A stretch of DNA of 64,000 nucleotides from JANMJD01 sp963828405 (GTDB lineage: Bacteria; Actinomycetota; Acidimicrobiia; Acidimicrobiales; Ilumatobacteraceae), in contig CAWHEG010000030.1 of the NCBI GenBank assembly GCA_963828405.1, positions 357,538-421,537 of the forward strand, read 5' to 3'. Position numbers and translations under genes: made by a program. The stretch's first letter is position 1. Each line of letters begins with the position of its first letter. Under the pieces are notes generated by a model. It did no database searches. It saw nothing but the letters and a program-made list of their open reading frames with translations, and was not told where the DNA came from. This document shows positions 60,789-64,000 of the stretch, piece by piece.

Positions 60789-61778
60789 ATGACAACGACC
60801 CCGGCCACGATGCGAGCCGTCGTGCTCGACGCCCCCGGCCCACCCGACGCGCTCCACGTCCGCGAACTCCCCGTTCCTACACCACGAGCGGGTGAGGTGC
60901 TGATCAAGATCAAGGCGTTCGGCCTCAACCGCTCCGAGCTGCACACCCGCCTCGGGCTGGCCGACGGTGTCACCTTCCCGCGCGTCCTGGGCATCGAGGC
61001 CACCGGCACCGTTGCCGCGTGCCCCGGAGGCGAGTACACGGCCGGTCAGCAGGTTGCGGCGTTGATGGGTGGCATGGGACGCACCTTCGACGGCGGGTAC
61101 GCCGAATACACCTGTGTGCCCGTCCGGCAGGTCGTGCCGTTCACGAGCAGCCTCGACTGGGCGACGCTCGGAGCGGTGCCCGAGATGCTCCAGACCTCAC
61201 ACGGCTCGCTCACGATCGGACTCGACGCCCGAGCCGGCCAGTCGATCCTCATCCGTGGGGGCACGTCATCGATCGGGATGGCCACCGCAGTACTCGCCAA
61301 ACGACTCGGCATGACTGTGCTGTCCACCACCCGCAACCCCGACCGCGCCGACGCCCTCCGCCAGGTGGGTGTCGACCACGTCCTCGTCGATGACGGCAAC
61401 GTCGCGGACCGAGCCCGCACGATCTTCCCCGAAGGCGTCGATTCGGCACTCGAACTCGTCGGTACCCCGACCCTTCCTGACACGCTGCGAGCGACCCGGG
61501 TCCACGGGGTCGTGTGCTTCACCGGGATGCTCTCCAACGAGTGGACCGTGCGCGACTTCTACCCGATCGAGTACCTACCACGCGGGGTCCGCCTCACCGC
61601 CTACGGCGGAGACGCCGCCGACCTCCCCACCCAGGTCCTCCAGGACTTCCTCGACGCCGTCGCAACCGGCGACGCCATCGTGCCGATCCATCGCACCTAC
61701 CGCCTCGACGACATCGCAGTGGCGCACGCCGACATGGAAGCCGGGCGCGCCACCGGCAAACTCGTCGTCGTACCCTGA
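60789..61778 (+). CDS. MDR-family zinc-free oxidoreductase (quinone-reductase-like)
   Basis: A 329-residue protein: MRAVVLDAPGPPDALHVRELP, VLIKIKAFGLNRSELHTR, FPRVLGIEATGTV, and the cofactor motif IRGGTSSIGMATAVLAKRLG (about 156-175). It lacks zinc ligands, so it is a quinone-oxidoreductase type using NADPH. It is co-transcribed with the MarR gene upstream (2-bp gap), suggesting induction by an electrophile or quinone. Confidence 0.93.
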   Translation: MTTTPATMRAVVLDAPGPPDALHVRELPVPTPRAGEVLIKIKAFGLNRSELHTRLGLADGVTFPRVLGIEATGTVAACPGGEYTAGQQVAALMGGMGRTFDGGYAEYTCVPVRQVVPFTSSLDWATLGAVPEMLQTSHGSLTIGLDARAGQSILIRGGTSSIGMATAVLAKRLGMTVLSTTRNPDRADALRQVGVDHVLVDDGNVADRARTIFPEGVDSALELVGTPTLPDTLRATRVHGVVCFTGMLSNEWTVRDFYPIEYLPRGVRLTAYGGDAADLPTQVLQDFLDAVATGDAIVPIHRTYRLDDIAVAHADMEAGRATGKLVVVP

Positions 61779-61856
61779 CACCAAACCCGCCCGACCTTCG
61801 CCTCGGTTTCGAGTGACCGGGAGTGACCTCCAGTGTCCGTGAGAATCGTACATTCC

Positions 61857-61905
61857 GCGTCCTCTCGCGTCCTTTCGCGTCCTGCCGCGTCCTGCCGCGT
61901 CCTGA
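61857..61905. repeat. 10-bp-period repeat CGCGTCCTNN, five copies
   Basis: gcgtcc recurs every 10 bp between 61857 and 61905 in the 257-bp gap before the Fic gene. The period matches a helical turn, so it could be curved DNA or stacked binding sites. Confidence 0.6.
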
Positions 61906-61981
61906 TTGGGTAGTCGCGTCGCGCTCGGATCGACCACTCATCGTGGCGAACGCGATGTGGAGGCAAGTCCCACCATATCGC

Positions 61982-62020
61982 GCTGTTATTCAGAGTTTTC
62001 TAATAACTATGAATAACAGC
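61982..62020. promoter_or_regulatory. Inverted repeat upstream of fic: GCTGTTATTCA, 17 nt, complement
   Basis: A perfect 11-bp-arm repeat enclosing an AT-rich core in GC-rich surroundings, directly upstream of the -10 element TAGTCT (62024-62029). It is a probable operator, or an RNA hairpin if transcribed. Confidence 0.65.
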
Positions 62021-62035
62021 TGCTAGTCTTCCGTG

Positions 62036-63274
62036 ATGGAACTGCGACGAGACGCTCATCAGGGCGATTCCGGGAGCAGCCCCCGCGATCCTGCCATGTC
62101 GACACCCTGGCCGGCGATCGAGTACGAGGAACACGCGTGGAGCAGTTCGCTCGACGTTCCGCGTCGCTGGCAGTCGAGCTTCTCCGGTCCGTATCGGGCG
62201 GCGGTCGTCCCCCAGATCTCCCTGCTGGACCTCGTCCTGCCGACAGCCACGCTGGCGCTCACCGACGAGGCCACCGCCGAGCTGGCGCGCTTCGACGCCG
62301 AGATGGGAACCGAGATCGCCCCGTTCGGCGCGATCCTGCTGCGTTCGGAATCGGCGGCGTCGTCGCGCATCGAGAACCTGACCGCATCGGCGAAGGCGGT
62401 TGCGCTCGCCGAGCTTGGTGACACCTCGCGGCGCAACGCCGCCGAGATCGTCGCCAACACGACTGCGATGCAGGCGGCGATCGGGCTCGCCGGCCGGCTC
62501 GATGCTCCCGCGATTCTTGCGATGCACGCTGCGCTGCTCGGACAGCACGACCCGAAGATCGCCGGCAGGTGGCGCGACGCACAGGTGTGGATCGGTTCGA
62601 GCAGCTACGGGCCCCACACGGCGACCTTCGTGCCTCCGCATCACGCGAGAGTGCCAGCGGCGATCGACGATCTCGTGGAGTTCATGCGGCGGGACGACGT
62701 GGCGGTGCTGCCGCAGGCGGCGCTCGCTCACGCCCAGTTCGAGACGATCCACCCATTCCCCGACGGCAACGGCCGCACCGGGCGGGCACTCGTGCACTGC
62801 TTGCTCAGAGGCAAGCGACTCACCCGCCAGGTGACTGTGCCGGTCTCGGCCGGTCTGCTCACCGACACCGACAGGTACTTCGATGCGCTCACGGCCTACC
62901 GGTCGGGCGACATCCAGCCGATCGTCGAGCGCTTCGCCGAAGCGAGCTTCGACAGCGTGGTCAACGGCCGCCAGCTTGTCACTGAGCTGCGCGCCGTCAG
63001 GGAGGCGTGGAGCGACGCGATCACGAGCCGTCGTCAAGCGACGGTCTGGCGAGTGCTCGACGTGGTGTTCCAGCATCCCGTGCTCGACAACGCGCTCGTG
63101 CAACGGGAGCTTGGGGTGTCGGTGATGGGCGCTGACGCTGCGATCACCGAGCTCGTCGGGATCGGGGCGTTGGAGGAGATCACCGGTGCCCGGCGCAACC
63201 GGCGATATGCCGCCGCCCAGGTGCTTGCCGCGCTCGATGCCTTCGCCGATCGTGCCGGACGCCGAACAACCTGA
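62036..63274 (+). CDS. Fic-domain protein (probable AMP transferase, class II)
   Basis: A 412-residue protein. The catalytic motif HPFPDGNGRTGR begins at about residue 239. An N-terminal inhibitory helix SAASSRIENL (about 105-114) matches the (S/T)xxxE(G/N) signature of class II Fic proteins. A C-terminal winged helix (VQRELGVSVMGADAAITELVGIGALEE) could bind DNA. Fic proteins transfer AMP or other nucleotides to target proteins; many are autonomous toxin-like units. ATG 62036 follows TAGTCT by 6 nt (leaderless). No separate antitoxin gene is visible. Confidence 0.93.
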   Translation: MELRRDAHQGDSGSSPRDPAMSTPWPAIEYEEHAWSSSLDVPRRWQSSFSGPYRAAVVPQISLLDLVLPTATLALTDEATAELARFDAEMGTEIAPFGAILLRSESAASSRIENLTASAKAVALAELGDTSRRNAAEIVANTTAMQAAIGLAGRLDAPAILAMHAALLGQHDPKIAGRWRDAQVWIGSSSYGPHTATFVPPHHARVPAAIDDLVEFMRRDDVAVLPQAALAHAQFETIHPFPDGNGRTGRALVHCLLRGKRLTRQVTVPVSAGLLTDTDRYFDALTAYRSGDIQPIVERFAEASFDSVVNGRQLVTELRAVREAWSDAITSRRQATVWRVLDVVFQHPVLDNALVQRELGVSVMGADAAITELVGIGALEEITGARRNRRYAAAQVLAALDAFADRAGRRTT

Positions 63275-63302
63275 AGCGGGCTCGACCGGGCTGCGGCGGG
63301 GT

Positions 63303-63674
63303 GTGCGAGTTCCGTATCCGGATCCCAGCTCACCGACCGCAACCAAGATCGCGCTCGCGAACCGGCCACGTGACGCCAAGCCTGAGGTTGCGCTGCGATC
63401 CGAGTTGCACCGTCGTGGACTTCGCTTCCGCAAGGACCTGCCTGTGGTGGCCGGCGAGGTAGCGGTCCGCCCCGACATCGTCTCTACTCGGGCCAGGGTC
63501 GCGGTCGTCGTTGATGGCTGCTTCCTGGCACAGCTGCCCGTTGCACGCCGCGCGCCGAAGTCGAACCTGGCCTACTGGATCCCGAAGCTTAAAGGGAACC
63601 GAGCCCGGGACGTCCGGGTGAACACTGCACTGACCCGCAAGGGCCGGGTCGTCGTCCGCATCTGGGAGCAATGA
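63303..63674 (+). CDS. Vsr-like very-short-patch-repair endonuclease with altered active site
   Basis: About 123 residues. ALANRPRDAKPEVALRSELHRRGLRFRKDLPV, VRPDIVSTRARVAVVVDGCF, then NLAYWIPKLKGNRARDVRVNTALTRKG and VVVRIWEQ match Vsr. The conserved WHxCPxH block reads LAQLPVARR. Removing one C near 63,525 restores WHSCPLH, and adding a base near 63,553 returns to frame, so two compensating indels are inferred. Vsr nicks T:G mismatches. GTG 63303 is uncertain; ATG 63237 is in frame. No DNA methylase is adjacent. Confidence 0.7.
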   Translation: MRVPYPDPSSPTATKIALANRPRDAKPEVALRSELHRRGLRFRKDLPVVAGEVAVRPDIVSTRARVAVVVDGCFLAQLPVARRAPKSNLAYWIPKLKGNRARDVRVNTALTRKGRVVVRIWEQ

Positions 63675-64000
63675 GAACGTCGATGCTTCGGCCGATGTGG
63701 TCGTAGGGGAGTTGGGTCGGCGCGGCAGCTGCCGACCATGCACCTTGCGGGGGGACTGGCGCGGAGCGTGCCACCGGAAGGCCGCACCTCATCGCTGCGC
63801 TGGAGCCCCGACCTTCGTCGCAATGGCGACAGTGCGGCAACTGCAGACGCAGACGTTGGTCTGTGCCGGTGCCGACCTCACTCATCGATGCCGCCACGGA
63901 GCGTGGCCGAGCGTGCGACGTTACGAAACCATGAACGCCGTGTGCCGCGTCCTCCTCGCGTCCCGCAGACCCGAAGCTGAGGGGGCGCACATGCCCTGAG
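63675..64000. other. Unassigned right edge
   Basis: Open frames occur on both strands, but none has recognisable family features, a ribosome site or a leaderless hexamer. It may hold the start of an accessory gene that continues past the window. Confidence 0.5.

Noticed and set aside
63697..63999. 100-codon frame at the right edge
   Set aside because: No ribosome site, no leaderless hexamer, Arg/His/Thr-rich shadow composition and no family motif.

Overview
This window is high-GC DNA with actinobacterial traits: P450 plus CxxHxxC ferredoxin, LLM flavin/F420-type oxidoreductases, TIGR03086 and maleylpyruvate-isomerase-like proteins, S/T-rich lipoproteins, and many genes that look leaderless. 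Acidimicrobiia is a reasonable guess, but nothing here fixes the lineage. I see no rRNA, tRNA or CRISPR array.

Layout. 1-5.2 kb (mostly minus): a truncated LLM oxidoreductase, a cold-shock gene with a 16-bp tandem repeat in its leader region, and a tight operon of DUF1214 protein, P1-family peptidase, VOC protein, frameshifted AA_synth protein and EthD protein. 5.5-12.4 kb: S4-domain protein, EcsC, GNAT, PhyH, a small basic protein, an SDR-SDR-LLM operon and a PAE-like lipoprotein. 12.5-24.6 kb: CDF transporter; P450, 18-residue mini-ORF and ferredoxin joined by overlapping stops and starts; a frameshifted membrane hydrolase; a 1828-residue one-chain acyl-CoA carboxylase of eukaryote-like order; SagB-type dehydrogenase; adenylate cyclase; PNPOx-like protein. 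24.7-28 kb: MacB/FtsX-type ABC exporter.

28-32 kb is the most interesting intact neighbourhood. A protein joining a cold-shock-like region, an NTF2/SnoaL-like region, an HPF-like region and two S30AE C-terminal modules is followed by archease, RtcB RNA ligase and, convergently, ThpR. This suggests a ribosome-hibernation and RNA-repair locus, although the RtcB C-terminus is frameshifted. A DHFR-like protein, an aminotransferase and a sigma/anti-sigma-like pair follow.

35.6-46.5 kb is a decayed accessory region: frameshifted, truncated and rearranged genes around an ArsR-rhodanese regulator. Its neighbours are two methyltransferases, a DsrE protein, a scrambled MBL-rhodanese gene and an MFS remnant. 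One methyltransferase has an in-frame UGA at an apparent conserved Cys codon. Two 20-bp ArsR-type palindromes lie in the divergent promoter. A TetR gene and a DUF234-type ATPase close the region.

46.5-55.6 kb: VOC, RraA plus extradiol dioxygenase, CaCA exchanger, a TetR-controlled MDR oxidoreductase, a DUF4405 operon with a CsoR/CstR-like operator, a lipoprotein and a PQQ beta-propeller. 56,007-60,235 is an IS21 element (5-bp target duplication) split by an IS256 element (8-bp target duplication). 60.3-63.7 kb: MarR plus MDR, a Fic protein behind an 11-bp-arm inverted repeat, and a Vsr-like nuclease with a damaged active site.

A recurring TANNNT hexamer 6-7 nt before ATG or GTG decides many starts here.
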